From: Azospirillum sp. TSA2s
Lineage (GTDB): Bacteria > Pseudomonadota > Alphaproteobacteria > Azospirillales > Azospirillaceae
Length of the DNA stretch: 64,000 bases
Direction: 5' to 3'
Assembly (NCBI RefSeq): GCF_004923315.1
Contig: NZ_CP039650.1
Location: 2,009,501 to 2,073,500 of the forward strand
Shown: in pieces, positions 8,314-17,438 of the stretch
Layout of the letters: every line of letters begins with the position of its first letter
Position numbering within the stretch: the stretch's first letter is position 1
Translations under genes and position numbers: made by a program
The notes under the pieces: generated by a model
Told to the model about the DNA's origin: nothing
Seen by the model: the letters and a program-made list of their open reading frames with translations, nothing else
Databases searched by the model: none

Positions 8314-8646
8314 ATGGCGTCCATCGATGCAGAACATGACGAAAAGCTGCAAATCCTGCTGGACCGGATCGTGCCGGCCCTGGAGCCGGAAGCCGTCTAC
8401 CTGTTCGGCAGCCGTGCCCGCGGCGATTTCGATGAGGACAGCGACTACGACCTGCTGGTGATCGTGCCGGACGACGCGCCGAAGGAGCGGCGGTCGATTC
8501 ACTACGCGTATGCGTCGAAGATTGGTACTGGCATTCCGGCCGACATCATTCCCTGCACGCGCACCAATTACGAGGCGTCCAAGGACGTTGTCGGCACGTT
8601 GAGCTACAAGGCCAAGCATGAAGGAGTACGGGTCTATGGGGTCTAG
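8314..8646 (+). CDS. Minimal nucleotidyltransferase (MNT) domain protein, copy 2
   Basis: 110 residues, almost the same as copy 1 over the first 55 residues and again carrying GSRARGDFDEDSDYDLLV. The two copies are also nearly identical in DNA over about 150 bases. They differ in the segment after PKERRS: MATAFEASRQSR in copy 1, IHYAYASKIGTG in copy 2. A strong GGAGGTGAGG site lies within the end of the HEPN gene. No second HEPN follows; the next 107 bases look non-coding. This suggests duplication of the NTase half, or loss of a second HEPN partner. Confidence 0.87.
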   Translation: MASIDAEHDEKLQILLDRIVPALEPEAVYLFGSRARGDFDEDSDYDLLVIVPDDAPKERRSIHYAYASKIGTGIPADIIPCTRTNYEASKDVVGTLSYKAKHEGVRVYGV

Positions 8647-8753
8647 AGTTGGACCGGACGCATGACTGGAAACGGTCTGTGTCTGCCTGTGCACCAACCT
8701 GACATCTCGGTTCGTTCCCGATCCCATCCTCACGTCCGTAACGGATCTCGTCC

Positions 8754-9251
8754 ATGACCCCCACCACGCCCCTCACCCTGCACCGCGAGACCGTCCGCCC
8801 GGAGTGGATCGACTACAACGGGCACATGAACGTCGCCTATTACCTGCTGGCCTTCGACCATGCGACGGACGCCGTGCTCGACCGGTTCGGGATCGGCAAG
8901 GCCTATGTGGCGGCGGAGAACCGGTCGGTCTTCGTCGTCGATGCCCACCTGACCTACGCCCGCGAGGTGACGGAGGGAACGCCGCTGCGCTTCGAGTCGC
9001 TCCTGCTCGGCACCGATCCCAAGCGCCTGCACCTGTTCCACGAGATGCGGCATGCGGAGGAAGGCTGGCTGGCGGCGACGGCGGAGTTCATGCTGCTGCA
9101 TGTCGACCTCGGCACCCGCAAGACCTGCCCATTCCCGCCGGCCGTCGCCGCGGCACTGACCGAACAGGCGACGGCCCACGCCGCCCACCCCCGGCCACCG
9201 CAGGCCGGACGGGCGGTGACCCGGCTGGATGGGGCTTTGACCGACCGGTAG
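8754..9251 (+). CDS. Acyl-CoA thioesterase-like hotdog-fold protein
   Basis: 165 residues. RPEWIDYNGHMNVAYYLLAF is the 4HBT-type hotdog signature with the Asp/His-Asn region near residues 20-30. VVDAHLTYAREVTEGTPL and RLHLFHEMRH match the rest of the fold. Relatives include thioesterases of carnitine/betaine catabolism, but the substrate cannot be read from sequence, and no carnitine genes are nearby. It is probably cytoplasmic; no signal peptide is seen. It stands alone between the NTase-HEPN cassette and a secreted pentapeptide protein. Confidence 0.82.
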   Translation: MTPTTPLTLHRETVRPEWIDYNGHMNVAYYLLAFDHATDAVLDRFGIGKAYVAAENRSVFVVDAHLTYAREVTEGTPLRFESLLLGTDPKRLHLFHEMRHAEEGWLAATAEFMLLHVDLGTRKTCPFPPAVAAALTEQATAHAAHPRPPQAGRAVTRLDGALTDR

Positions 9252-9297
9252 CGTCCGGGTGGTTGAGTTGACGGTTGCTGCCCCCATCTATCGAAGA

Positions 9298-9834
9298 ATG
9301 AAGACCGCATCCGTCCAGCCGATCCGCTCGCCTATCCGTTCCGGCATTCTCTTCGCCGCAGCCGCTGTCCTGGCCGTGCTTTCCGCCGCGCCGGCGCTGG
9401 CCGATTGCACGGAGGCGGCGCAGCCGAAGGTCAACTGGCGCCGCTGCTCGCTGGAGGGGCAGACGCTGACCGGTGTCGACCTCAGCGGCGCCATGCTGCG
9501 CGATGCGACCTTTCAGCGCGCCACGTTGGGGGAGGCGAAGCTGACCGATGCCGACGGTTATCGCGCCAAATTCATCAGCGCCACCGCCCCCGGCGCGGTA
9601 TTCGACAAGGCGCGGCTGATCGAGGCGGACTTCACCCGCGCCGACCTGACCGGCGCCAGCTTCCGCGAGGCCGACCTGCGCAACGCAAAGATGGTGGGCG
9701 CATCGCTGGCGCGGGCCGATCTGACCGGAGCCAGATTGTCCGGCACCGACCTGCGTCATGCCGACCTGTCGGGCGCCCGCTGGACCGACGGCACGCACAT
9801 CTGCGCGGAAAGTTCGGTCGGTCAGTGCAACTAA
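9298..9834 (+). CDS. Secreted pentapeptide-repeat protein
   Basis: 178 residues from the ATG at 9298. The N-terminus has a Sec-type signal (hydrophobic ILFAAAAVLAVLSAAPALA, cleavage likely before DC). The rest is a run of A(D/N)LxX pentapeptides such as ADLTGASFREADLRNA and LSGTDLRHADLSGA, predicted to fold as a right-handed quadrilateral beta-helix. Two cysteines flank the repeat region (DC near the mature start, SVGQCN at the end), with another at RRC. An upstream in-frame start at 9259 is rejected because it would bury the signal peptide. Function is unknown; location is probably periplasmic. Confidence 0.82.
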   Translation: MKTASVQPIRSPIRSGILFAAAAVLAVLSAAPALADCTEAAQPKVNWRRCSLEGQTLTGVDLSGAMLRDATFQRATLGEAKLTDADGYRAKFISATAPGAVFDKARLIEADFTRADLTGASFREADLRNAKMVGASLARADLTGARLSGTDLRHADLSGARWTDGTHICAESSVGQCN

Positions 9835-9930
9835 TCGGATGAGGCGCAACCAAACCGTTCGCAGCATCTCGTCGCGCTTCCAAGAACCTTCTTGCCGTAA
9901 GGGCTTGCGCCGCGTACCGTTCGAAACCGA

Positions 9931-10983
9931 ATGATTTTTGAACGGACGGCAGTCGTGGCAACCGCGGAGGATTTCGAGCGTTCCAGCGGCCTCGCCGCAA
10001 AGGCCATGGAGCGGATGCTGTCCGACGGGCTGGCGCCGATCCCGGAGAATTTCACGCTCTGGTACGTCTATTTCAGCGGCAACAACCCCGATCTGACCCG
10101 CGCCGTCGATCTGGCGCGGCGGGACGGGCTGGCCGTTTCGCAGACCCTGTGCGACGAGCTGTACAAGCGCTTCTTCACCACGGATGCGGAAGCGCAGGCG
10201 ATCCGCGAGACCTCCGACAAGGCGCGTTTCGCGCTGGGCCGCATCCTGGAACAACTGGGCAATGTCGGGTCGGAGACGGAGCGCTACGGCAACGCCCTGT
10301 CCGGTTTCCGGGAAGAGCTGGACCAGCCGATCAGCCTGCCGGAACTGCGCGCCATGATCGCCGCCATCGCCGCGGAAACCAGGGAGATCGTCGACCGCCA
10401 GGCCGCCCTGCAATCCCAGCTTCAGGAATCGAGCCAGCAGCTGGCGGAAATGCGGGTCAGCCTGGACAGCGCCCGGCGCGAGGCGCTGACCGACGGGCTG
10501 ACCGGTATCGGCAACCGCAAGGCCTTTGACCAGATGCTGCAGGAGGCGATGGAGTCCTCGGTGCGCGACGAACAGCCGCTGTCGCTGCTGATGGTCGACA
10601 TCGACCATTTCAAGGCCTTCAACGACACCCACGGCCATCTGGTCGGCGACCATGTGCTGAAGCTGGTCGCCCGCATGCTGACCGAATGCATCAAGGGCCG
10701 CGACACCGCCGCCCGCTATGGCGGCGAGGAGTTCGCGATCATCCTGCCGCGCACCAGCCTGGAAAACGCCATCAAGCTGGCGGATCAGGTGCGGACCTTC
10801 GTCGGCGGCCGCCAGATCGTGAACAAGGCGCGCAACGCCAATTACGGCACCGTCGCCCTGTCGGTCGGCGTCGCCCAGTTCCGCCCCGGCGAACAGGCCA
10901 TGTCTCTGGTCCGCCGTGCCGATCAGGCGCTCTATTCCGCCAAGCGCGGCGGCCGCAACCGCGTGTCGGTCGAGGCGGGCTGA
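9931..10983 (+). CDS. Diguanylate cyclase (GGDEF)
   Basis: 350 residues: an N-terminal helical part without a recognised sensor (residues 1-180, with a coiled-coil stretch RQAALQSQLQESSQQLAEM), then a GGDEF domain. The active loop is RYGGEEFAII (GGEEF at 264-268) and the domain also has LTGIGNRKAFD and MVDIDHFKAFNDTHGH. It should make c-di-GMP. The product-inhibition site RxxD five residues before GGEEF reads KGRD, so the arginine is replaced. No membrane segment is seen. The start is uncertain; a GTG at 9955 is an alternative. Confidence 0.9.
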   Translation: MIFERTAVVATAEDFERSSGLAAKAMERMLSDGLAPIPENFTLWYVYFSGNNPDLTRAVDLARRDGLAVSQTLCDELYKRFFTTDAEAQAIRETSDKARFALGRILEQLGNVGSETERYGNALSGFREELDQPISLPELRAMIAAIAAETREIVDRQAALQSQLQESSQQLAEMRVSLDSARREALTDGLTGIGNRKAFDQMLQEAMESSVRDEQPLSLLMVDIDHFKAFNDTHGHLVGDHVLKLVARMLTECIKGRDTAARYGGEEFAIILPRTSLENAIKLADQVRTFVGGRQIVNKARNANYGTVALSVGVAQFRPGEQAMSLVRRADQALYSAKRGGRNRVSVEAG

Positions 10984-11004
10984 GCCGCCCCGCCCGACAG
11001 CCGG

Positions 11005-12096
11005 TCAGCCGGCCAGCCTCCGCCGCACCTCCTCGGTCCCGCGCAGCAGTTCCGCCACCAACTCCCCCGCCGCGCGCCGCCGCGCCAGCCCCAGCCCCTG
11101 GCCGGCCCACAGCGACAGGAATTCCGGCCGGCCGGCCTTGCCGGCGGCGGTGCGCAGCGGCCTGGTCAGCGTGTTCTGCAAGGGGAAGGGCAGCACCGCG
11201 TCGGGCGCGTCCGGGTCCTCCACCGCCTCCATGAAGCGGTTGACGATGCCGCGCGCCGGCCGGCCGGAGAAGGCCCGGGTGATGCGGGTCTGGTCCTCCC
11301 GCGCGGCCAGGATGGCGGCCTTGTGCGCCTCCGGAATGCCGGCCTCATCGGTGGGCAGGAAGACGGTGCCCATCTGCACCGCCGTCGCGCCCAACGCCAG
11401 CGCCGCGGCGATGCCGCGCCCGTCCATGATTCCGCCCGACGCGATCACCGGCACGCCCACCGCATCCGCCACCTGCGGCACCAGCGCCATCGTGCCGACC
11501 AGATTGGCCCCCCGATCCTTCCAGGCATCGCCGATGAAGCTGCCGCGATGCCCGCCGGCTTCGCCGCCTTGGGCGATCACCGCATCGACACCGGCCTGCT
11601 CCAGAGCCACCGCTTCCGCCACCGTGGTCGCGGTGCCCAGCACCCGGATGCCGCGCGCCTTTGCCGCGGCGACGCTGTCGGCCGGCGGCAGCCCGAAGGT
11701 GACGCTGTAGAAGGCCGCTCCGCTGTCCAGCACCGCCGCCATCTGCCGGTCGAACGCATCGCCGGCGTAAGCGGGTTCCTCCGCCTCCGGCAACCCAAGC
11801 TCGGCGTGGAAACCTGCCATGCGGGCCACCGCCTCGGCCATCATCGGCGCCGGTCCGGGCGCCGGCGTCGGCGCGAACAGGTTGATGCCGAAGGGCAGCG
11901 CGGTGCGGTTGCGGATGTCGTGCGCCCGCTCGGCGATCTGCGCCGGGGTGAGGTAGGCGGCGCCGACGAAGCCCAGCCCGCCGGCTTCATTGACCGCCGC
12001 CACCAGCGCGGCGGTGTCGCCGCCCCCGGCCATCGGCGCCTGGATCACCGGCGACCGCAGCCCCAGCCGTTCAAGGGATTCCGTGTGAGAGGGCAT
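11005..12096 (-). CDS. Nitronate monooxygenase family flavoprotein
   Basis: 363 residues of the NMO/2-nitropropane dioxygenase TIM-barrel family. Key blocks are SPVIQAPMAGG at the N-terminus, LPFGINLFAP, AVIAQGGEAGGHRG (with the conserved catalytic histidine), PVIASGGIMDGRGIAAAL (FMN phosphate binding) and GATAVQMGTVFL. It oxidises nitronates, such as propionate-3-nitronate, with FMN and oxygen. It converges on the diguanylate cyclase gene with only about 20 bases between them and is transcribed alone. Confidence 0.92.
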   Translation of the reverse strand: MPSHTESLERLGLRSPVIQAPMAGGGDTAALVAAVNEAGGLGFVGAAYLTPAQIAERAHDIRNRTALPFGINLFAPTPAPGPAPMMAEAVARMAGFHAELGLPEAEEPAYAGDAFDRQMAAVLDSGAAFYSVTFGLPPADSVAAAKARGIRVLGTATTVAEAVALEQAGVDAVIAQGGEAGGHRGSFIGDAWKDRGANLVGTMALVPQVADAVGVPVIASGGIMDGRGIAAALALGATAVQMGTVFLPTDEAGIPEAHKAAILAAREDQTRITRAFSGRPARGIVNRFMEAVEDPDAPDAVLPFPLQNTLTRPLRTAAGKAGRPEFLSLWAGQGLGLARRRAAGELVAELLRGTEEVRRRLAG

Positions 12097-12212
12097 CTCC
12101 GCCTCCGTCGCTTCGACAAGTGAGGCGATGCTACGCCCTGGCGTCCTTCACGACCAATGACTTGTTCTGAAGGAGGCGTTCACTTGGAGTGAAGGGAGAG
12201 GGCGACGGTGCT

Positions 12213-13121
12213 TCATGCTTCGACAGCGATTTTGAACTGCTCCACTTCGTCTTTGATCCAGGCTCTGACCGCGCAGACCTTCGGGTGGTCTCGCTGCCCC
12301 ATCGGGTAGACGAGGTCGTATCCGTGCTCGACGTCCAGTCGGGCTTCCGGGAAAAGGGCGACAAGGCGGCCCGCGGCAATGTCCTCCGAGACGAGAACGC
12401 TTCGCCCGAGCGCCACACCTTCCCCTCGGATCGCCGCCTCGATCGACATGCTTCCATGACTGTAGCCTGGGCCCCGTGCGGCAGGGGTCGGAATCCCCAT
12501 CATTCCGAACCATTGATGCCAATCGGCCTTCATCCCGTTCTCATGGATGAGGCGAGCTGACGCGATGTCTTTGGCGGTTGGAAGACCGCCCATCCGCTCA
12601 CGGTACCCGGGCGAGCAGACGGGGCTGACGGTCTCGTTCATGAACCGCTCCGACTCCGCATTGGGATAGCGCCCATTCCCATACCGCATCGCCACGTCGG
12701 TCTGCGACTTCGCGAAATCAATCTCGACATCGGTCACTTCAAGCTGAACGTCATAAGTGGGGTAACGGTCCATCAACCGATGCAGACGCGGGGTTAGCCA
12801 CTTGCTCGCAAACGAGACGCCGGAACTCACAACGAGCCGCGCGGTCTCGTTTCTGCGACGGATGCTTTCCGTCTCTCGGGAGAGTTCCGACAGAAGCCGT
12901 GTGACGACGGCGAAGAACGCCGCACCTTCCGCGCTGAATTCAATTCTGCGGGTCATGCGTCGGAAGAGTTGGACACCGAGATGCTCCTCCAACGCCTTGA
13001 TCTGCCGGCTGACCGCACCGTGCGTAACATGCAGTTCTTCAGCCGCCAGCGTCATGCTCAATCTCCGCCCGGTCGCCTCGAAGGCACGCAGCGTTTGCAG
13101 CGGTGGAAGTCCATTCGTCAT
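12213..13121 (-). CDS. LysR-type regulator, GcvA-like
   Basis: 302 residues. The N-terminal HTH is LPPLQTLRAFEATGRRLSMT followed by AAEELHVTHGAVSRQIKALE; a substrate-binding domain follows (residues about 95-300). The sequence resembles the GcvA/AmpR branch. It is divergent from an EamA exporter gene, with a 15-base dyad between them, so it probably controls that gene and itself. Base and codon use are less GC-rich than in neighbouring genes, as in the EamA gene, suggesting the pair arrived together by transfer. Confidence 0.92.
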   Translation of the reverse strand: MTNGLPPLQTLRAFEATGRRLSMTLAAEELHVTHGAVSRQIKALEEHLGVQLFRRMTRRIEFSAEGAAFFAVVTRLLSELSRETESIRRRNETARLVVSSGVSFASKWLTPRLHRLMDRYPTYDVQLEVTDVEIDFAKSQTDVAMRYGNGRYPNAESERFMNETVSPVCSPGYRERMGGLPTAKDIASARLIHENGMKADWHQWFGMMGIPTPAARGPGYSHGSMSIEAAIRGEGVALGRSVLVSEDIAAGRLVALFPEARLDVEHGYDLVYPMGQRDHPKVCAVRAWIKDEVEQFKIAVEA

Positions 13122-13161
13122 GGCGGGCCTATGCGTGCGATTTCCTCACGCATACTGTGAC

Positions 13162-13176
13162 GACAAATGGTTTGTC
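13162..13176. promoter_or_regulatory. Dyad between the LysR and EamA genes, candidate LysR operator
   Basis: GACAAATGGTTTGTC has 6-base arms around TGG and fits the LysR-type T-N11-A layout. It lies 41 bases upstream of the LysR start and about 65 before the EamA start, where a shared operator is expected. Binding is inferred. Confidence 0.5.
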
Positions 13177-13240
13177 TGCAAGGCCGGCAGAACTCTAGAT
13201 GTGCTCCAAACAAGAGCATACCGATGGACTGCGACACGCC

Positions 13241-14185
13241 ATGAGCCAGATCGCCAACGAAACCGCATCTCTTTCGCCGGTCGCCGTCTCACGTCCCGTC
13301 TCGCTTGGGAATTTCGGGGCGATGCTGCTCCTTGCCCTGGTGTGGGGTTTGTCGATCCCGGTGACGAAGCTCGGTCTGATTACGATGCCGCCCCTGACCC
13401 TGACGGCGATCCGGTTTGCTGTCGCGATTCCTTTCATGATGCTCCTGCTCATTGGGAAGGAGCCTCTGCCGTGGAAGGCTCTCCCAGCGGTCGCCAGTCT
13501 TGGCGTGCTTGGCATCGGTGTGGGGCAGGTGGCGCAGACATTCGGGGTGGCCGGAACTTCGGCCTCTATCGGCACGATACTGTCTGCGACCATTCCGCTG
13601 TTCATCGTGTTGTTTGCGATGATCAGGCTCAAGCAGGCGGTCTCAATTTCGCAAATTGTTGGTGTGGTGGCCGCCTTCGCAGGAATCGTCGTCGTGGCTT
13701 CGGAAAACGCAGGCGATGCGGGAGTTGCCGGAACAACCGCTCTCGGGCCGATCTGGATGCTGGTATCGGCGCTGGCGGTCGCCTTCTACTATGTTTGGAG
13801 CGTCGAGCTAACGAACAGATATGGCACCGTGGTGGTGGCGACTTGGAGCACGGTTTTCGGCTTCGTGGCGCTGGTGCCATGGGCGGGCTGGGAGGCCCGT
13901 CACACGTCCTTCGAACTGACAGGCCAGGCATTGGGAGCGGCTGCATACCTTGGCCTCGCTGTGACGGCGGCCGGTCTTTTCCTGTGGCTGCGTATCCTGC
14001 GTGACGTGCCCGCCTCCATTGCGGCTAGTGTGCAGTACCTCCAGCCCGTGTTCGGTATTGCCGCCTCTGCGATCATGTTCGGAGACAAGATCGGCCCCCA
14101 GTTCCTGGCGGGTGTTGCTCTTATCCTGGCAGGGCTTGCGATGGCGCTTCGGGTGCGCAGCCCGAAGCAGGGCGATGCTTCGTAA
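13241..14185 (+). CDS. EamA/DMT-family transporter
   Basis: About 314 residues with ten predicted hydrophobic helices in two EamA repeats. LALVWGLSIPVTKLGL opens the first, and AYLGLAVTAAGLFLWL and ASVQYLQPVFGIAASAIMFG lie in the second. Such proteins usually export amino acids or other small metabolites; the substrate is unknown. The ATG at 13241 (MSQIANE) is preferred over 13199 because the extra residues are polar and not typical, but neither has a strong ribosome binding site. Its lower GC than neighbours matches the divergent LysR gene. Confidence 0.9.
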   Translation: MSQIANETASLSPVAVSRPVSLGNFGAMLLLALVWGLSIPVTKLGLITMPPLTLTAIRFAVAIPFMMLLLIGKEPLPWKALPAVASLGVLGIGVGQVAQTFGVAGTSASIGTILSATIPLFIVLFAMIRLKQAVSISQIVGVVAAFAGIVVVASENAGDAGVAGTTALGPIWMLVSALAVAFYYVWSVELTNRYGTVVVATWSTVFGFVALVPWAGWEARHTSFELTGQALGAAAYLGLAVTAAGLFLWLRILRDVPASIAASVQYLQPVFGIAASAIMFGDKIGPQFLAGVALILAGLAMALRVRSPKQGDAS

Positions 14186-14237
14186 TGGGTCAAAAGCGGC
14201 GGGCCGGCGCGATGACCGGCCCACAGCGGGAGTGCGG

Positions 14238-14261
14238 CAGGGGGCGTGATGCCGCCCCCTG
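14238..14261. terminator. Stem-loop between convergent EamA and ABC-F genes
   Basis: CAGGGGGCG and CGCCCCCTG form a perfect 9-bp stem around a 6-base loop, touching the ABC-F stop codon. There is no clear T-run, so it could act with a factor or only mark the 3' ends. Confidence 0.5.
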
Positions 14262-15884
14262 TCAGCTGCGCAGCCCCGGCGCCTCCTGCCCGGTGCGCTC
14301 CACATATTCGGTGTAGCCGCCGCCATACTGGTGGATGCCCTCCGGCGTCAGTTCCAGCACGCGGTTGGACAATGCTGCCAGGAAATGGCGGTCGTGCGAC
14401 ACGAACAGCATCGTGCCCTCATAGGCCGCCAGCGCCTGGATCAGCATCTGCTTGGTGTCGAGGTCCAGGTGGTTGGTCGGCTCGTCCAGCACCAGGAAGT
14501 TGGGCGGGTTGAACAGCATGATCGCCATCACCAGACGGGCCTTCTCGCCGCCCGACAGCACGCGGCACTTCTTCTCCACATCGTCGCCGGAAAAGCCGAA
14601 GCAGCCGGCCAGCGCCCGCAGCGATCCCTGGCTGGCCTGCGGGAAATGCGCCTCCAGCGATTCGAAGATGGTCTGGTCGCCGTCCAGCAGTTCCATCGCG
14701 TGCTGCGAGAAATAGCCCATCTTGACGCTGCCGCCGACGGTGACGGTGCCGCTGTCGGGTTCGGCCGCGCCGGCGATCAGCTTCAACAGGGTCGATTTGC
14801 CGGCGCCGTTGACGCCCATGACGCACCAGCGCTCCTTGCGACGGATGGTCAGGTCCAGCCCCTCATAGATGGCGCGGCTGCCATAGCCCTTGTGGACGTT
14901 CTTCAGAACCGCCACGTCGTCGCCGGAGCGCGGGGCAGGCGGGAAGTCGAAGGTCACCACCTGGCGGCGCTTGGGCGGCTCGAAGCGTTCGATCTTGTCC
15001 AGCTTCTTGACCCGGCTCTGCACCTGGGAGGCGTGCGAGGCGCGGGCCTTGAAGCGCTCGATGAACTTCAGCTCCTTCGCCAGCATCGCCTGCTGGCGTT
15101 CGAACTGCGCCTCCTGCTGCTTCTCCTTCAGCGCCCGCTGCTTCTCGTAGAACGCATAGTCGCCGGAATAGCTGGTCAGCGTTCCGCCGTCGATCTCGAT
15201 GATCTTGGTGACGATGCGGTTCATGAACTCGCGGTCGTGCGAGGTCATCAGCAGGGCGCCCTCATAGCCCTTCAGGAAGCCTTCCAGCCAGATCAGGCTT
15301 TCGATGTCCAGATGGTTGCTCGGCTCGTCGAGCAGCATGGCGTCGGGGCGCATCAGCAGGATGCGGGCCAGCGCCACGCGCATCTTCCAGCCGCCCGACA
15401 GGCCGCCGACATCGCCGTCCATCATCTCCTGGCTGAAGCTGAGGCCGGCCAGCACCTCGCGCGCCTTGCCCTCCAACTCATAGCCGCCCAACTCGTCGAA
15501 GCGGGCCTGCACCTCGCCATAGCGTTCGATGATGGCGTCCATCTCGTCGGCGCGATCCGGATCGGCCATGGCGGCTTCCAGCTCCGCCAGTTCGGCGGCG
15601 ACGACGCTGACCGGGCCGGCACCGTCCATCACCTCCGCCACGGCGGAACGGCCGGACATCTCGCCGACATCCTGGTTGAAATAGCCGATGCTGACCTGCT
15701 TCTCGATCGCCACCTGACCGCCGTCCGGCTGTTCCTCGCCGGTGATCATGCGGAACAGGGTCGTCTTGCCGGCACCATTCGGACCGACCAGCCCGATCTT
15801 CTCACCCCGGTTGAGCGCCGCGGAGGCCTCCAGGAACAGGATGCGGTGGCCGTTCTGCTTGCTGACGTTATCGAAGCGGATCAT
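14262..15884 (-). CDS. ABC-F family ATPase (YbiT-like)
   Basis: 540 residues with two ABC ATPase domains in one chain and no membrane segments. Domain 1 has GLVGPNGAGKTTLF and LSGGWKMRVALARIL; domain 2 has VMGVNGAGKSTLLK and LSGGEKARLVMAIML. Each has a Walker B ending in DEPSNHLD or DEPTNHLD. The charged linker (KFIERFKARASHASQVQSR) between the domains is the P-site-tRNA interaction motif of ABC-F translation factors. It probably acts on ribosomes. Length and ends resemble YbiT more than EttA or Uup, but the subfamily is not certain. Confidence 0.92.
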   Translation of the reverse strand: MIRFDNVSKQNGHRILFLEASAALNRGEKIGLVGPNGAGKTTLFRMITGEEQPDGGQVAIEKQVSIGYFNQDVGEMSGRSAVAEVMDGAGPVSVVAAELAELEAAMADPDRADEMDAIIERYGEVQARFDELGGYELEGKAREVLAGLSFSQEMMDGDVGGLSGGWKMRVALARILLMRPDAMLLDEPSNHLDIESLIWLEGFLKGYEGALLMTSHDREFMNRIVTKIIEIDGGTLTSYSGDYAFYEKQRALKEKQQEAQFERQQAMLAKELKFIERFKARASHASQVQSRVKKLDKIERFEPPKRRQVVTFDFPPAPRSGDDVAVLKNVHKGYGSRAIYEGLDLTIRRKERWCVMGVNGAGKSTLLKLIAGAAEPDSGTVTVGGSVKMGYFSQHAMELLDGDQTIFESLEAHFPQASQGSLRALAGCFGFSGDDVEKKCRVLSGGEKARLVMAIMLFNPPNFLVLDEPTNHLDLDTKQMLIQALAAYEGTMLFVSHDRHFLAALSNRVLELTPEGIHQYGGGYTEYVERTGQEAPGLRS

Positions 15885-16204
15885 GGGCGACAGGGGTCCT
15901 TGAGGCGTGATGCTTGGGGGCGTGATGGCGGCCCCTTATGCCACAGGAAATGCGCCGCGGCAGAGTCCTGATCGCTGCGGTGCTCCCGCTACCGTCCCAT
16001 CTCCTCTGCCGATGCCAGGAAGCCGTCGATGTGCTCCAACCCTTTCGTTTCCGCGGGTGCATGAAAATCTGGCGGTCGAGCATTCATGACGCCTGATCAT
16101 TTGGCCCATGTGGACAAACCGTTTCCGTTCATACCGCTGCACCGCTAATCCTGGATCGACCACCGCGTCGGCCCGGTTCGCCGCCGCATCGCCCGAGGAG
16201 TCCC
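15885..16204. other. Divergent intergenic region before the MFS gene
   Basis: This 320-base gap between the ABC-F start and the MFS start must hold both promoters. I find no gene, strong dyad or known promoter match that I can defend in it. Confidence 0.5.
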
Positions 16205-17434
16205 ATGTCGCAAGCCGAAGTCACCCCCCGGAGCGAATCTGCGTCCGCGGCCTCCCAGGCGCATGAGCTTGGCAACATCGCCCGGCTGGTGATCGCGCAG
16301 GCGCTTGCCGGTGCCAACGCGATCGTCGTCTATGCGACCGGCGCCATCGTCGGCAACACGCTGGGCCCCAACCCGGCGCTGGCGACCCTGCCGATCTCCA
16401 TCTTCGTGGTCGGCATGGCGATCTGCACCCTGCCGGCCGGGATCATCGCCCGCCGCTTCGGCAGGCGCGCCGCCTTCCTGGCGGGGACCGGCTGCGGCGT
16501 GCTGGTCGGGCTGCTGTCGGCGCTGGCCATCCTGTTCGGATCGTTCTGGCTGTTCTGCGCGGCGATGATTCCCGGCGGGGCCTATGCCGCGGTGGTGCTC
16601 TCCTTCCGCTTCGCCGCCGCCGACTGCACCTCGGTGGAGCGCCGGCCGCGCGCCATGTCGGCCGTGATGGCCGGGGGCGTGGTCGCCGGCGTGGTCGGGC
16701 CGCAACTGGTCACCCACACCATGAACCTGTGGCCGCCCCACCTGTTCGCCGCGACGTACGTCGCGCAGGCCGCCGTCGCGGCGCTGTCGGCACTCGTCCT
16801 GATGGGCGTCCGTCTGCCGAAGCCGACCGCGGCGGAGGTCGCCGGCGGGCGGCCGCTGGGCGCCATCCTGCGCCAGCCCCGTTTCATCACCGCGGTGATC
16901 TGCGGCGTGGTGTCCTACCTGCTGATGAACTTCCTGATGACCGCCGCCCCGCTGGCGATGCGGCTGTGCGGCCTGCCGCAGGAGTCGGCCAATCTCGGCC
17001 TGCAATGGCACGTCATCGCCATGTACGCCCCCAGCTTCTTCACCGGACGGCTGATCACCCGCTTCGGCTCCCCGCGGATGGTCGCCGCCGGACTGGCGCT
17101 GATCGCCGTCGCCTCGGCCGTCGGGCTGGCGGGGCAGGACGTGGCCCATTTCTGGATCAGCCTGATCCTGCTGGGGGTGGGGTGGAACTTCGGCTTCCTC
17201 GGCGCCTCGGCCCTGGTGCTGGACTGCCACCGGCCGGAGGAGAAGACCCGGGTTCAGTCGGTGAACGATTTCCTCGTCTTCGGCACGATGGCCTTCGGCT
17301 CCTTCGCCTCGGGCAGCCTGCTGACGAGCTACGGCTGGGACACCGTCCTGCGCATCTCCTTCGTGCCGCTGGCGCTGGCGACCGCAGCGCTGATCGCGAC
17401 TGCGATGTATCGTCAGGAGCGGAAGACGGCCTGA
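16205..17434 (+). CDS. MFS transporter
   Basis: 409 residues with about twelve hydrophobic segments. An arginine-rich loop after helix 2 (IIARRFGRRAAFLAGTG) matches the MFS GxLaDrxGrkxxl motif, and a related ITRFGSPRMVAAGLAL appears in the second half. The soluble N-terminus is about 25 residues. No substrate can be assigned. It converges on cysNC, with a strong stem-loop between the two stops. Confidence 0.9.
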   Translation: MSQAEVTPRSESASAASQAHELGNIARLVIAQALAGANAIVVYATGAIVGNTLGPNPALATLPISIFVVGMAICTLPAGIIARRFGRRAAFLAGTGCGVLVGLLSALAILFGSFWLFCAAMIPGGAYAAVVLSFRFAAADCTSVERRPRAMSAVMAGGVVAGVVGPQLVTHTMNLWPPHLFAATYVAQAAVAALSALVLMGVRLPKPTAAEVAGGRPLGAILRQPRFITAVICGVVSYLLMNFLMTAAPLAMRLCGLPQESANLGLQWHVIAMYAPSFFTGRLITRFGSPRMVAAGLALIAVASAVGLAGQDVAHFWISLILLGVGWNFGFLGASALVLDCHRPEEKTRVQSVNDFLVFGTMAFGSFASGSLLTSYGWDTVLRISFVPLALATAALIATAMYRQERKTA

Positions 17435-17438
17435 AAAC

